Below, one piece after another: positions 1-10,493 of a stretch of 64,000 nucleotides of DNA. The stretch spans positions 3,472,001-3,536,000 of the forward strand of contig NZ_CP040428.1 of the NCBI RefSeq assembly GCF_005671395.1, read 5' to 3'. This DNA is from Jejubacter calystegiae. Lineage in GTDB: Bacteria; Pseudomonadota; Gammaproteobacteria; Enterobacterales; Enterobacteriaceae. A program made the translations under genes and the position numbers. Position 1 is the stretch's first letter. Every line of letters begins with the position of its first letter. The notes beneath the pieces are model-generated. The model ran no database searches and had not been told where the DNA came from. It saw nothing but the letters and a program-made list of their open reading frames with translations.

Positions 1-128
1 AGACAGCTCAGCACCGCAGCGGGCACAATATGCCACCAGTCACCCTGGGCCAGGACCGGCGTCAGCTCCACATTTTTTGCAAATACTGCGCAGGCGATGG
101 AAAAGAGGAGGTGGCCTTCCGCCGTCAT
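1..128 (-). CDS. ydjM: YdjM family inner-membrane protein, partial (N-terminal part)
   Basis: The first 42 codons of a minus-strand gene are visible, starting at the ATG at 128 and running off the left edge. The product begins MTAEGHLLFSIACAVFAKN and continues through a GDWWHIVPAAVLSC segment, which matches my memory of the E. coli YdjM N-terminus. YdjM is a small multi-pass inner-membrane protein of the YdjM/metal-dependent hydrolase-like family. It is SOS-induced in E. coli and its exact function is unsettled. Two LexA-type boxes lie directly upstream, and hxpB-yniB-yniA lie on the far side as in E. coli, which supports the name. kduD is interposed here. Confidence 0.88.
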   Translation of the reverse strand, partial: MTAEGHLLFSIACAVFAKNVELTPVLAQGDWWHIVPAAVLSC

Positions 129-143
129 GATAAAACCCGGGGT

Positions 144-181
144 AACTGTCAATTCATCCAGTATAGGGTTTTTATACAGTA
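144..181 (-). promoter_or_regulatory. Two abutting LexA (SOS) boxes upstream of ydjM
   Basis: Read on the minus strand, 162-181 is TACTGTATAAAAACCCTATA and 144-163 is TACTGGATGAATTGACAGTT. The second fits the LexA pattern CTG-N10-CAG (CTGG-N8-ACAG). The first has a good left half and a degenerate right half. The two share two bases. The ydjM start is 16 bases further on. E. coli ydjM is a known LexA target with two adjacent operators, so conserved SOS control is a sound inference. Confidence 0.75.
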
Positions 182-236
182 GAAGGAAGTGGTGACGTTG
201 TAACACTTTATCACAACGTCACTGTAGTAACAGGGA

Positions 237-998
237 TTAACGGGCGAGCCATCCGCCATCGACCGCCAGCGTGAAGCCGTTGACATAGTCAGAAGCCGAA
301 GAGGCCAGAAATACAGCCGGGCCGCGCAGATCCTCCGGCGTGCCCCAGCGACCGGACGGAATACGCTCCAGAATCTCCTGGCTGCGGTTTTCATCATCGC
401 GCAGCGCCTGGGTATTGTCGGTGGCCATATAGCCAGGCGCGATGCCGTTAACGTTAATACCGTGAGGCGCCCACTCGTTAGCCAGCAGTCGGGTCAGCCC
501 CAGAACGCCGCTTTTCGATGCGGTATAAGAGGGAACCCTGATGCCGCCCTGGTACGACAGCATGGAGGCGATATTGATAATCTTGCCGCCACTCCCCTGG
601 CGGATAAACTGGCGGGCCACGGCCTGGGAAAGGAAGAATAGCGATTTCAGGTTCAGGTTCATCACCTCGTCCCACGCCTTTTCACTGAATTCCAGCGAGT
701 CGGCGCGGCGGATGGTTCCGGCGTTATTGACCAGAATATCGATGTGACCCATCTCTGTGACGGTGCGGCTGACGATATCCTCAATGGCATCGGTGGTGCT
801 AAGGTCGGCCTGAATAGCCATAAATTTACGGCCCAGCGCGGTCACTTTCTCACGTGTCTCAATGGGATCTTTACGGCTGACGCCCACGATGTCACAGCCA
901 GCTTCTGCCAGTGCCAGGGTCATTCCCTGGCCTAACCCGGTGTCGCCGCCGGTGACGATCGCCACTTTGCCCTGAAGAGAAAATGCATCGAGAATCAT
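237..998 (-). CDS. kduD: 2-dehydro-3-deoxy-D-gluconate 5-dehydrogenase KduD (SDR family)
   Basis: A 253-residue short-chain dehydrogenase/reductase. It has the nucleotide-binding TGGDTGLG motif at residues 16-23, NNAG at 91-94, and the catalytic Ser145, Tyr158 and Lys162 (YTASK). Length and N-terminus fit KduD, which interconverts 5-keto-4-deoxyuronate-derived diketogluconate and 2-keto-3-deoxygluconate in pectin and glycosaminoglycan uronate catabolism. I chose the ATG at 998 because AGGAGC lies just upstream; a longer frame reaches 1046 without a clear ribosome-binding site. The usual partner kduI is not adjacent. The gene interrupts the ydjM-hxpB pair of E. coli. A KdgR-like box precedes it. 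A related gluconate 5-dehydrogenase remains possible. Confidence 0.85.
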   Translation of the reverse strand: MILDAFSLQGKVAIVTGGDTGLGQGMTLALAEAGCDIVGVSRKDPIETREKVTALGRKFMAIQADLSTTDAIEDIVSRTVTEMGHIDILVNNAGTIRRADSLEFSEKAWDEVMNLNLKSLFFLSQAVARQFIRQGSGGKIINIASMLSYQGGIRVPSYTASKSGVLGLTRLLANEWAPHGINVNGIAPGYMATDNTQALRDDENRSQEILERIPSGRWGTPEDLRGPAVFLASSASDYVNGFTLAVDGGWLAR

Positions 999-1080
999 AG
1001 ATTGCTCCTGTCTGGCATGGATTTGGTTCTGCTCTGATGGGATCAATCATAGGCGTGGGAAAGGGAAATAACAAATAAAA

Positions 1081-1095
1081 TGAAATTATGTTTCA
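1081..1095 (-). promoter_or_regulatory. KdgR-like operator upstream of kduD
   Basis: The sequence TGAAATTATGTTTCA is a perfect 5-5-5 inverted repeat in an AT-rich setting. It resembles the KdgR box of pectin/uronate catabolic genes (GAAAY...RTTTC core). It lies 83 bases upstream of the kduD ATG in the gap shared with the 3' end of hxpB. KdgR control is inferred from the motif and the adjacent gene. Confidence 0.6.
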
Positions 1096-1135
1096 AAAAT
1101 TATGCAACCGGGCGTTTCCCACACCCGGTGGGCTA

Positions 1136-1804
1136 TCAGGGGCGAAGATGGTGGGGAGCCAGGGCGTTAAGCGACTCCAGGCGCACGTCGGCCAGCGCCC
1201 AGCGTGGGTCGCCGCGATTTTCAATGGCCGGTACCACGATTGAATGCATACGCGCCGCTTTACAGGCGATCATCCCATTGACCGAATCTTCCAGCGATAC
1301 GCAGTTAACTGGCGCCACATCCAGCTTACTGGCGGCATCCAGATAAACCTGGGGATGAGGTTTACTAAACGGTAGCCCTTCGGCGGAGGCCAGGGCATCA
1401 AACTGATCGCGCAGTTCGAACATGGCTAATACCCGCTCCAGCATGCGCATTGGCGAGGCTGAGGCGAGCCCTACTTTTAGCCCCATCGCTCTACACTGCG
1501 CCACGGCTTCGCGTGCGCCGGGCAGCAGGGGGCGTTCTTCTTCGACCAGTGCGATAGCGCGCTCGATGATCTGCGCGGTGGCTTGTGCTTTAGAGATGCC
1601 CTGCCAGGGCTGTTGGGCGTACCAGAGATCCACCACCATATCGATGCGTAGTCCCAGAATATCCGGCAGCTCGCCGCGCCTGGTAATATCAACGCCCAAC
1701 CCGGCCATGACTTCCAGTTCGGCCCGATCCCATAGCGGCTCGGAATCGATCAGCAATCCATCCATATCAAAAATTGCGGCGAGTACCCGACGTTGGTTCG
1801 GCAT
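1136..1804 (-). CDS. hxpB: Hexitol phosphatase B, HAD superfamily
   Basis: A 222-residue HAD-like phosphatase, formerly YniC. The catalytic DxDG motif is at residues 13-16 (FDMDGLLIDSE), motif II SASP at 115-118, the motif III Lys at 148 (SKPHP), and the acidic motif IV LEDS at 171-174. Close family members dephosphorylate 2-deoxyglucose-6-phosphate and hexitol phosphates in the cytoplasm. An in-frame ATG exists eight codons upstream, but AGGAG sits about nine bases before the ATG at 1804 and this start gives the E. coli length. The gene is divergent from yniB, as in E. coli. Confidence 0.93.
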   Translation of the reverse strand: MPNQRRVLAAIFDMDGLLIDSEPLWDRAELEVMAGLGVDITRRGELPDILGLRIDMVVDLWYAQQPWQGISKAQATAQIIERAIALVEEERPLLPGAREAVAQCRAMGLKVGLASASPMRMLERVLAMFELRDQFDALASAEGLPFSKPHPQVYLDAASKLDVAPVNCVSLEDSVNGMIACKAARMHSIVVPAIENRGDPRWALADVRLESLNALAPHHLRP

Positions 1805-1974
1805 GGTTACCACTCCTGTTAACGGCAAATATAACGAAAGTTCTGCATATCAATAGCCTGGAACGGCGGGGCTTACCAGTGATTTACCCGAACTCACGGC
1901 AAAAATCAGGCGAAAAACCGGCGGACGGGTTAGAATCAGGATTCAGGATAGCCTCATAAGCACAAGGGGAGAGG

Positions 1975-2511
1975 ATGACGTATCAACAAGCTGGGCGCGT
2001 TGCGCTGTTAAAACGCGTCGCCGGTTGGGTGATTTTTATTCCGGCGCTGGTATCTACCGTGATATCGCTGCTTAAGTTTATGTATGAGCACAGCGAGAAG
2101 CGACCGGGCATTGATGCGGTGATGATGGATTTTGCGCATGTGATGATCGATATGGTGCGCTTTAATACGCCGTTTCTGAACTTTTTCTGGCACAACTCGC
2201 CGCTACCCGACTTTCATCAGCAAATGAATCCGGGATTCTGGATTATCTATGCGCTGATTTTTGTTGGCATGGCGCTGCAGGCCAGCGGTGCCCGTATGGC
2301 GCGCCAGGCGCGCTTTCTGCGTGAAGGGGTGGAAGACCAGCTCATACTGGAACAGGCAAAGGGTGACGAAGGGTTGAGCCGCGCGCAGCTTGACGCCCGG
2401 GTGGTGGTGCCGCGCCACACCATTTTTCTGCAGTTCTTCCCGCTGTATATTCTGCCGATTATCCTGATTGTACTGGGCTACTTCTTCTTTAAACTGCTCG
2501 GCTTTCTGTAG
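1975..2511 (+). CDS. yniB: YniB family inner-membrane protein
   Basis: A 178-residue protein of the length and sequence character of E. coli YniB. Hydrophobic stretches lie near residues 17-36 (GWVIFIPALVSTVISLL), 88-103 (FWIIYALIFVGMAL) and the C-terminus (LYILPIILIVLGYFFFKLLGF), so it is probably an integral inner-membrane protein. The function is not known. A GGGGAGAGG sequence lies just before the ATG. The gene is convergent with yniA and ends in a shared bidirectional terminator. Confidence 0.9.
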   Translation: MTYQQAGRVALLKRVAGWVIFIPALVSTVISLLKFMYEHSEKRPGIDAVMMDFAHVMIDMVRFNTPFLNFFWHNSPLPDFHQQMNPGFWIIYALIFVGMALQASGARMARQARFLREGVEDQLILEQAKGDEGLSRAQLDARVVVPRHTIFLQFFPLYILPIILIVLGYFFFKLLGFL

Positions 2512-2524
2512 CGCTTTTCCGCGC

Positions 2525-2556
2525 CCCAAAAAACGCCCCACGGGGCGTTTTTTGGG
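2525..2556. terminator. Bidirectional terminator between yniB and yniA
   Basis: A 15-base perfect stem (CCCAAAAAACGCCCC paired with its complement) has a two-base loop. The outer A/T runs give a T tract on either strand. It lies 14 bases past yniB and 13 bases past the end of convergent yniA. Confidence 0.92.
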
Positions 2557-2568
2557 TTCTGGAGGGTA

Positions 2569-3429
2569 TCAGACCGCCAGTACCAGCTCCAGAGTGCGCT
2601 GGGCTTCTGTAAGGTGTTTACCGCCAAAAAGGTTAGCCCGGTTCAGCAGGGTATAGAGTTGGTAGACCGGTTGACGGTCGGGGAAGTCGACGGGCAGGGG
2701 GGAGACGGATTGATAACCGTCGTAGATTTGCGGCGGCTGTTCGCTGTGTAGCGGCAACATGGCCAGATCGCACTCTCTGTCGCCCCAGTAACAGGCGGGA
2801 TCAAACAGGAAGGGGCCGTCCGGTCCCAGCGCGCAGTTTCCCGACCACAGATCGCCGTGCAGCAGAGAAGGCTGGGGCTGATGGTTAACCAGCCGCCGCT
2901 GTACCGCCTCGACAATCTTATCGATATCGCCAAATTCCAGCCCTTTTTCGGCTGCCAGCTCCAGCTGCCAACCGATGCGTTGCTCGGCGAAAAAGGTGGC
3001 CCAGCGCCGCTGCCACTGGTTGGGCTGCGGCGTGGTGGAAAGATGATTGTCAAAATCGAGGCCGAACTGAGGCTGATCGCTCCACTGGTGCAGATGGGCC
3101 AGCTGCTGACCCAGCAGGAAGGCGTTGTGCGCATCCAGCGGACGCGGCGCCAGATAGTCCAGCAGCAGGAAACTGTAGTCGCGAGTACTGGCCACGCCGC
3201 GTACTTTCGGCACTTTGACTGTGCCGCTGCGCGCCAGTAACGCCAGCTGATCCGACTCCGCGGTAAAGCAGGGCAGCATATCGCGCCGGTCGCTTTTCAC
3301 GAAGATATCATGGCCGGCAAAACGGATGCGCCAGGCGGAATGGACTTCTCCACCCGGAAGTTCTGCGCGCTGTTCAATCTCTCCCTCACCAAACTGCTCG
3401 CTTAGCAGACGGCTGATAGCTTGCCACAT
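2569..3429 (-). CDS. yniA: Fructosamine kinase family protein YniA
   Basis: A 286-residue kinase of the fructosamine/ketosamine-3-kinase family, which is related to aminoglycoside phosphotransferases. The ATP-binding Lys lies in FVKSD at residue 45, the catalytic loop HGDLWSGN at 191-198, and the metal-binding Asp at 210 in FDPACYWGDRE. Relatives phosphorylate ribulosamines or fructosamines on glycated proteins and thereby repair them; the physiological substrate in bacteria is uncertain. The position next to yniB and ydiZ matches E. coli. Confidence 0.92.
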   Translation of the reverse strand: MWQAISRLLSEQFGEGEIEQRAELPGGEVHSAWRIRFAGHDIFVKSDRRDMLPCFTAESDQLALLARSGTVKVPKVRGVASTRDYSFLLLDYLAPRPLDAHNAFLLGQQLAHLHQWSDQPQFGLDFDNHLSTTPQPNQWQRRWATFFAEQRIGWQLELAAEKGLEFGDIDKIVEAVQRRLVNHQPQPSLLHGDLWSGNCALGPDGPFLFDPACYWGDRECDLAMLPLHSEQPPQIYDGYQSVSPLPVDFPDRQPVYQLYTLLNRANLFGGKHLTEAQRTLELVLAV

Positions 3430-3537
3430 AGACGGTCCCCCGTTGCCTGATGCTCCAGATCAATCATTAGCTTAGCGCTGATACCGGGGTTAAAAACCAG
3501 ACCTGCTGCACAACCCCGGACGGAAGTTGTCGTTACG

Positions 3538-3834
3538 TTATTTGGGATGCTCGCGTGCCTGTAACCATGATTCCAGCGTGACGAGTTCGATCTCCGGCTC
3601 TTCGCCGAGTGCCAGCTTGCTTAAGCCCCGGGCCAGCTCCGTGACCTCTTCAGGCGACAGTGGAGTGGTCATGCCCCAACTGCCCGGGCCAGTCTCGTGA
3701 AGTTTGCCCTCTTCGTCAGAGATCGTGAGAGAAAAGCCTGCGCGGGTCATCTCATTATTGAGCTCATTGACCGGCGTCAGGCCGCTGACCTGGTGGCTGA
3801 TGGTTACAATATAGCGGTTAATGTCGCCGCTCAT
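3538..3834 (-). CDS. ydiZ: Small conserved protein YdiZ
   Basis: A 98-residue soluble protein beginning MSGDINRYIVTISHQVSG, with a conserved VNELNNEMTRAGF segment. GAGAGGTG lies immediately upstream of the start. Length, sequence character and position (downstream of yniA's promoter side, before ydiY) match E. coli YdiZ. No domain of known function is visible. In E. coli pfkB separates ydiZ from ydiY; here it is absent. Confidence 0.82.
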   Translation of the reverse strand: MSGDINRYIVTISHQVSGLTPVNELNNEMTRAGFSLTISDEEGKLHETGPGSWGMTTPLSPEEVTELARGLSKLALGEEPEIELVTLESWLQAREHPK

Positions 3835-4290
3835 GGTTCACCTCTCTGAAGTATAAGAGCTTTCAGCATAGCTGATTCCCCGGGAAGCTCCCGATTCCTC
3901 GCAATAAGGGATCAGCGATTAACGTTTGATAACCGGCTGGCGCTATCCCGATGGGCGCGAAAGTCAACCTATATATTTATCTTATTGCCGCTGCGGTTAT
4001 TCCGTTTAATCCTAAAAGATTAGCAGCGTTAAAAAAGATTGTCATATTAAAATCAGGGATAATCCTGGCGTTACCCTGCAAAATGTGAAAACTCTATCTA
4101 TCTGAATTTAAATGCCTTTTAAGAGGCCTCTTATTCATTAAATTAAATGGTTATTTATTACGCTGTCAGCGCTCATTTTTTATAATTAGTAACCTTTGAC
4201 GGGCTTTTGTTCTGATAAATTCGGCGTATGATTCGCAGATTACTTTAGCGCTATTTGGGTTTTTCTTTGTTGTATGGATATTCGGATATA
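3835..4290. other. AT-rich gap where pfkB would be expected
   Basis: This 456-base stretch between divergent ydiZ and ydiY holds no credible reading frame. In E. coli the minor phosphofructokinase gene pfkB lies between these two genes. No pfkB remnant was seen by eye. The right half is AT-rich and probably contains the ydiY promoter. Confidence 0.7.
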
Positions 4291-5049
4291 ATGAATTTAT
4301 TAACGCGTACTCCTGTCGCTCTGGCGCTGACGGGGAGTTTTATCTTTCCGTCGCTGGTGATGGCCGACGACTCGGTGTTTACCGTGATGGACGATCCGGC
4401 CAGTGCGACGAAACCTTTCGAGGGCAATGTAAATGCGGGCTACCTGGCCCAGTCTGGTAACAGCCGCAACTCATCGCTGACGGCCGACTCGACCCTGACC
4501 TGGTATCAGACCAGTACCGCCTGGTCGCTGTGGGGCAATGCCAGCAACACCTCCTCTAACGATGAGCGTTCGTCCGAAAAGTATTCGCTGGGCGGGCGTA
4601 GTCGCTATAACCTGAGCTCTCATGATTACCTGTTTGGCCAGGCAAGCTGGCTGTCAGATCGCTATAACGGCTATCGCCAGCGAGATGTCCTGGCGACCGG
4701 TTACGGGCGCCAACTGCTGAATGGACCGACGCATAAGCTGCGGCTGGAAGTCGGCCCTGGGGTACGTTACGACGAGTACACCGACGGTGGCGATAAAACC
4801 CAGCCGCTGGGCTATGCATCCGGCACCTGGGCGTGGAAGATGACAGACACCGCCACCTTTACTCAGGGAGTCTCGGTTCTGGGGAGCGAGGACACCACTG
4901 TTAACTCGGAAACCGCCCTGAATGTGGCGATTAACGAGCACTTTGGGTTGAAGCTGGCCTATAACGTTACCTGGAACTCAGATCCGCCGTCCAGCGCGCC
5001 GGAACATACCGATACCCGCACCTCTATTTCGTTAGGGTATAAGCTGTAA
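4291..5049 (+). CDS. ydiY: YdiY family (DUF481) predicted outer-membrane protein
   Basis: A 252-residue protein with a signal peptide (about residues 1-25, ending around SLVMADD) followed by alternating aromatic-rich strands and a C-terminal SLGYKL, typical of an outer-membrane beta-barrel. The body carries the YdiY signature VFTVMDDPASA and GNASNTSSNDERSSEKY. DUF481 proteins are of unknown function; E. coli ydiY has been reported as acid-inducible. The ATG at 4291 puts the signal peptide first. An upstream ATG at 4255 would add twelve residues and spoil it. Confidence 0.9.
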   Translation: MNLLTRTPVALALTGSFIFPSLVMADDSVFTVMDDPASATKPFEGNVNAGYLAQSGNSRNSSLTADSTLTWYQTSTAWSLWGNASNTSSNDERSSEKYSLGGRSRYNLSSHDYLFGQASWLSDRYNGYRQRDVLATGYGRQLLNGPTHKLRLEVGPGVRYDEYTDGGDKTQPLGYASGTWAWKMTDTATFTQGVSVLGSEDTTVNSETALNVAINEHFGLKLAYNVTWNSDPPSSAPEHTDTRTSISLGYKL

Positions 5050-5055
5050 TTACAG

Positions 5056-5080
5056 GCCGGGGGATCCCCGGCTCGTTTTT
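5056..5080 (+). terminator. Terminator of ydiY
   Basis: A GC-rich hairpin (GCCGGGG, loop GAT, CCCCGGC) is followed by TCGTTTTT. It starts six bases after the ydiY stop codon. Confidence 0.85.
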
Positions 5081-5304
5081 ACAAAAATGGCGTTTTTTAA
5101 TTTAATGTGCGATCTTTCACTGCCCGAACTTATATTCCGCGGTATCCCTTCATTCTTCCTCCTTAATTGTCTGTCAGACTTCAGAGTCAATAAATTTGAT
5201 GTCAACAAGCAAATAATTTGACTGGTCAAAAATGTGATCTGGATCTAGTATTGAAACCGAGGCCAGTTATTTTGTTTGATACCAAAGAATAAGAGAAAAA
5301 GCAT

Positions 5305-5529
5305 ATGAAAATGATTAAGACAACCGCAACGGCAATCGTACTTTCGGCCCTTTCCTTTGGGGCGTTTGCCGCGCAGCCTGCACAGCCAGTAGCCGATCAG
5401 ACCCTGACCGCCCAGCGCGCAAGTGACGTTGAAGCGGGCTCAAATATTATGCCCGGCGCGTTATCTACCGGTCAGACAATGGATCAGGCATTTGATGTTC
5501 ATACCCTGGTCGCTGGCGACTGGTCATAA
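5305..5529 (+). CDS. Small secreted protein, unrecognised
   Basis: A 74-residue protein. A clear Sec signal peptide (lysine-rich start, hydrophobic core, SFGAFAAQ cleavage region near residue 22) precedes a mature part of about 50 residues rich in Ala, Gln, Asp and Ser. The signal region resembles that of the YhcN/DUF1471 periplasmic peptides, but I do not see their conserved domain in the rest. An upstream AT-rich promoter region and a strong terminator downstream suggest a monocistronic gene. It occupies the ydiY-thrS gap. Function unknown; probably periplasmic. Confidence 0.65.
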   Translation: MKMIKTTATAIVLSALSFGAFAAQPAQPVADQTLTAQRASDVEAGSNIMPGALSTGQTMDQAFDVHTLVAGDWS

Positions 5530-5598
5530 CCATGGTTATTGGCGATTCACGAGTTTTGCAGTATCGGCGAATTAATAATAATCTTATCATCGATAAAT

Positions 5599-5630
5599 AA
5601 AACCGGACCCGTACTGCGTCCGGTTTTTTT
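5599..5630 (+). terminator. Terminator after the small secreted protein gene
   Basis: The inverted repeat AAACCGGAC / GTCCGGTTT has a nine-base loop and is followed by a run of Ts. It lies about 70 bases after the stop codon of the small secreted protein. Confidence 0.88.
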
Positions 5631-5848
5631 ATTGAGTCGTGTAAAACAGCCGGCCATCACCTTCATTTAGCTATTCTTTTTCATCCCCATTTTAGTGAGC
5701 CGGCGCGACAGCCGCGCTCAGAAGTGTTACTATCGATGACGCGCCGACCCGGGGAATTCGGGGGCGCGGGTAATTCGGCCGCCAGGCCGTCCTCGCAATA
5801 GTTGGCGAGACGGATGCGCGGCGTTTTTCGTTTCAGCAAACTTTGTAT

Positions 5849-5869
5849 GTGAGCTTGCGTGTGGCTCAC
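5849..5869 (+). promoter_or_regulatory. thrS translational operator, tRNA-Thr anticodon-arm mimic
   Basis: The stem GTGAGC / GCTCAC closes a nine-base loop TTGCGTGTG that contains CGU, a threonine anticodon. It ends 22 bases before the thrS ATG. In E. coli threonyl-tRNA synthetase binds this leader hairpin as it binds tRNA-Thr and represses its own translation. The sequence around it is nearly the E. coli leader. The upstream operator domains were not resolved by eye. Confidence 0.8.
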
Positions 5870-5891
5870 CACTGCAAATAAGGATTTATGA

Positions 5892-7820
5892 ATGCCTGTT
5901 ATTACTCTTCCTGATGGTAGCCAGCGCGCCTATGACCACGCGGTCAGCGTAATGGATGTGGCGCAGGATATCGGTCCTGGACTGGCTAAAGCCTGCATTG
6001 CCGGTCGCGTAGACGGCCAGTTGGTAGACGCCTGCGATCCTATTGAGAAGGACGCAAAACTTGCGATCATCACCGCGAAGGATGAAGAGGGTCTGGAGAT
6101 TATCCGCCACTCCTGCGCGCACCTGCTTGGTCATGCCATCAAGCAACTGTGGCCAAAAACCAAAATGGCTATCGGCCCGGTGATCGACAATGGTTTCTAC
6201 TATGATGTGGAGCTCGATCACACTCTGACCCAGGAAGATCTCGACAAGCTCGAAAAGCGTATGCACGAGCTGGCAGAGACCAATTACGACGTCGTTAAGA
6301 ACAAGGTGAGCTGGGAAGAGGCGCGCCGCACTTTTGTTGAGCGCGGTGAAAGCTATAAGGTTGCCATTCTTGACGAGAACATCAGCCATGATGATAAGCC
6401 GGGTCTTTATCATCATGAAGAGTACGTAGATATGTGCCGTGGGCCCCACGTGCCCAATATGCGCTTCTGCCATCACTTTAAACTGATGAAAACCGCAGGG
6501 GCGTACTGGCGCGGCGACAGCAACAATAAGATGTTGCAGCGCATTTACGGCACCGCATGGGCGGACAAGAAACAGTTGAAATCCTACCTGCAGCGTCTGG
6601 AAGAGGCCGCAAAGCGTGACCATCGTAAGATTGGTAAGCAGCTTGACCTCTATCATATGCAGGAAGAGGCACCGGGTATGGTGTTCTGGCACAACGACGG
6701 CTGGACCATCTTCCGCGAACTGGAAACCTTTGTCCGCACCAAACTGAAAGAGTACCAGTATCAGGAAGTGAAGGGTCCCTTTATGATGGACCGCGTCCTG
6801 TGGGAAAAAACCGGTCACTGGGACAACTACAAAGATGCCATGTTCACCACCTCGTCCGAGAACCGTGAATACTGCATCAAGCCGATGAACTGCCCGGGCC
6901 ACGTGCAGATCTTCAACCAGGGGCTGAAGTCCTATCGCGATCTGCCGCTGCGTATGGCGGAATTCGGTAGCTGCCACCGTAACGAACCTTCGGGCGCGCT
7001 GCATGGCCTGATGCGCGTGCGCGGCTTCACCCAGGACGATGCGCACGTCTTCTGTACTGAAGATCAGGTGCGCGATGAAGTGAACAGCTGCATTCGTATG
7101 GTCTACGATATGTACAGCACCTTCGGTTTTGAAAAGATCGTGGTGAAACTGTCCACCCGCCCCGAGAAGCGTATCGGTACCGACGAAATGTGGGATCGCG
7201 CCGAAGCGGATCTGGCAGTGGCGCTGGAAGAGAACAATATTCCGTTCGAATACCAGCCGGGCGAGGGCGCCTTCTACGGGCCGAAGATCGAATTTACGCT
7301 CTATGATTGCCTGGATCGCGCCTGGCAGTGCGGTACCGTGCAGCTCGACTTCTCGCTGCCGTCGCGCCTGAGCGCCTCTTACATCGGCGAAAACAACGAG
7401 CGTCAGGTACCGGTGATGATTCACCGCGCCATCCTGGGCTCTATGGAGCGCTTCATTGGTATCCTGACCGAAGAGTTCGCTGGTTTCTTCCCGACATGGC
7501 TGGCGCCGGTGCAGGTTGTGGTGATGAATATCACCGATGCGCAGTCCGAATATGTGAATGAATTGACCCGTAAATTGCAGAATGCGGGCATCCGTGTAAA
7601 AGCGGACTTGAGAAACGAGAAGATAGGCTTTAAAATCCGCGAGCATACATTGCGTCGTGTTCCTTACATGCTGGTCTGCGGTGACAAAGAAGTCGAGGCT
7701 GGCAAAGTAGCGGTGCGTACCCGCCGGGGTAAAGACCTCGGTAGCCTGGACGTTAACGACGTAATAGAAAAGCTGCAGCAAGAGATTCGCAGCCGCAGTC
7801 TTCATCAACTGGAGGAATAA
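5892..7820 (+). CDS. thrS: Threonine--tRNA ligase
   Basis: A 642-residue class II aminoacyl-tRNA synthetase, the E. coli length. The N-terminal TGS domain begins [15 protein letters not shown]. The editing domain carries [10 protein letters not shown] near residue 73 and the second metal/editing motif around [13 protein letters not shown]. The catalytic core follows with zinc ligands in [25 protein letters not shown] and the late [13 protein letters not shown] motif, then the anticodon-binding domain. An AGGA lies seven bases before the ATG. infC follows after three bases. Translation is probably self-repressed through the leader hairpin. Confidence 0.98.
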   Translation: MPVITLPDGSQRAYDHAVSVMDVAQDIGPGLAKACIAGRVDGQLVDACDPIEKDAKLAIITAKDEEGLEIIRHSCAHLLGHAIKQLWPKTKMAIGPVIDNGFYYDVELDHTLTQEDLDKLEKRMHELAETNYDVVKNKVSWEEARRTFVERGESYKVAILDENISHDDKPGLYHHEEYVDMCRGPHVPNMRFCHHFKLMKTAGAYWRGDSNNKMLQRIYGTAWADKKQLKSYLQRLEEAAKRDHRKIGKQLDLYHMQEEAPGMVFWHNDGWTIFRELETFVRTKLKEYQYQEVKGPFMMDRVLWEKTGHWDNYKDAMFTTSSENREYCIKPMNCPGHVQIFNQGLKSYRDLPLRMAEFGSCHRNEPSGALHGLMRVRGFTQDDAHVFCTEDQVRDEVNSCIRMVYDMYSTFGFEKIVVKLSTRPEKRIGTDEMWDRAEADLAVALEENNIPFEYQPGEGAFYGPKIEFTLYDCLDRAWQCGTVQLDFSLPSRLSASYIGENNERQVPVMIHRAILGSMERFIGILTEEFAGFFPTWLAPVQVVVMNITDAQSEYVNELTRKLQNAGIRVKADLRNEKIGFKIREHTLRRVPYMLVCGDKEVEAGKVAVRTRRGKDLGSLDVNDVIEKLQQEIRSRSLHQLEE

Positions 7821-8363
<543 letters not shown>

Positions 8364-8380
8364 CGGGCCTTCAAGTAATT

Positions 8381-8659
<279 letters not shown>

Positions 8660-8683
8660 GCCGTTAACGTTTAATTTTTTTCA

Positions 8684-8804
8684 TACCCAATAGATTTCGC
8701 ATTGTCGCCAGGCGGCAATTGAGGGAATCCCTGAGCTTACTGAAGTAAGTGACTGGGATGACCGAAAGCAGCCAACGCCGCGAGAATGTGAAAGATGAAG
8801 GGTA
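8684..8804. repeat. ERIC (IRU) element in the rpmI-rplT gap
   Basis: A 121-base palindromic element spans TACCC to GGGTA. Its centre contains GAATCCCTGAGCTTAC and, at 8743-8764, AAGTAAGTGACTGGGATGAC, which closely matches the ERIC core used for the well-known ERIC2 primer. ERIC elements are about 127 bases, intergenic and transcribed. Here it separates two co-transcribed ribosomal protein genes. Confidence 0.88.
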
Positions 8805-8805
8805 A

Positions 8806-9189
<384 letters not shown>

Positions 9190-9199
9190 GTCCAGTGAG

Positions 9200-9224
9200 A
9201 AGAGGGAGCCTGTCTCCCTCTTTT
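9200..9224 (+). terminator. Terminator after rplT
   Basis: The stem AAGAGGGAG / CTCCCTCTT has a five-base loop (CCTGT) and ends in four Ts. It starts 11 bases after the rplT stop and precedes the pheM leader. Confidence 0.8.
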
Positions 9225-9314
9225 CGTCTCTAAGCGAATCAATTCATTGACATTTCATACCGCAAGCCGTTCAATAGGCGCGGTAAAACAGTTTATGACA
9301 AGGTAACTGCAAGC

Positions 9315-9359
9315 ATGAACGCTGCTATTTTCCGCTTCTTTTTTTACTTTAGCGCCTGA
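9315..9359 (+). CDS. pheM: pheST operon leader peptide PheM
   Basis: A 14-codon peptide MNAAIFRFFFYFSA with five Phe codons, almost identical to E. coli PheM. Ribosome stalling at the Phe codons when charged tRNA-Phe is scarce favours an antiterminator and raises pheST expression. The attenuator hairpin lies 45 bases beyond the stop. Confidence 0.95.
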   Translation: MNAAIFRFFFYFSA

Positions 9360-9403
9360 CTCAGGGGGGCTTTACGCGTAAGAAAAGAAACGGAAAGTAC
9401 GCT

Positions 9404-10479
<1,076 letters not shown>

Positions 10480-10493
10480 GGCGGGACTGGCTA

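Noticed and set aside
4255-4290. Upstream ATG extending ydiY by twelve residues
   Set aside because: The extension would put a non-signal sequence before the signal peptide and is not part of the family start.
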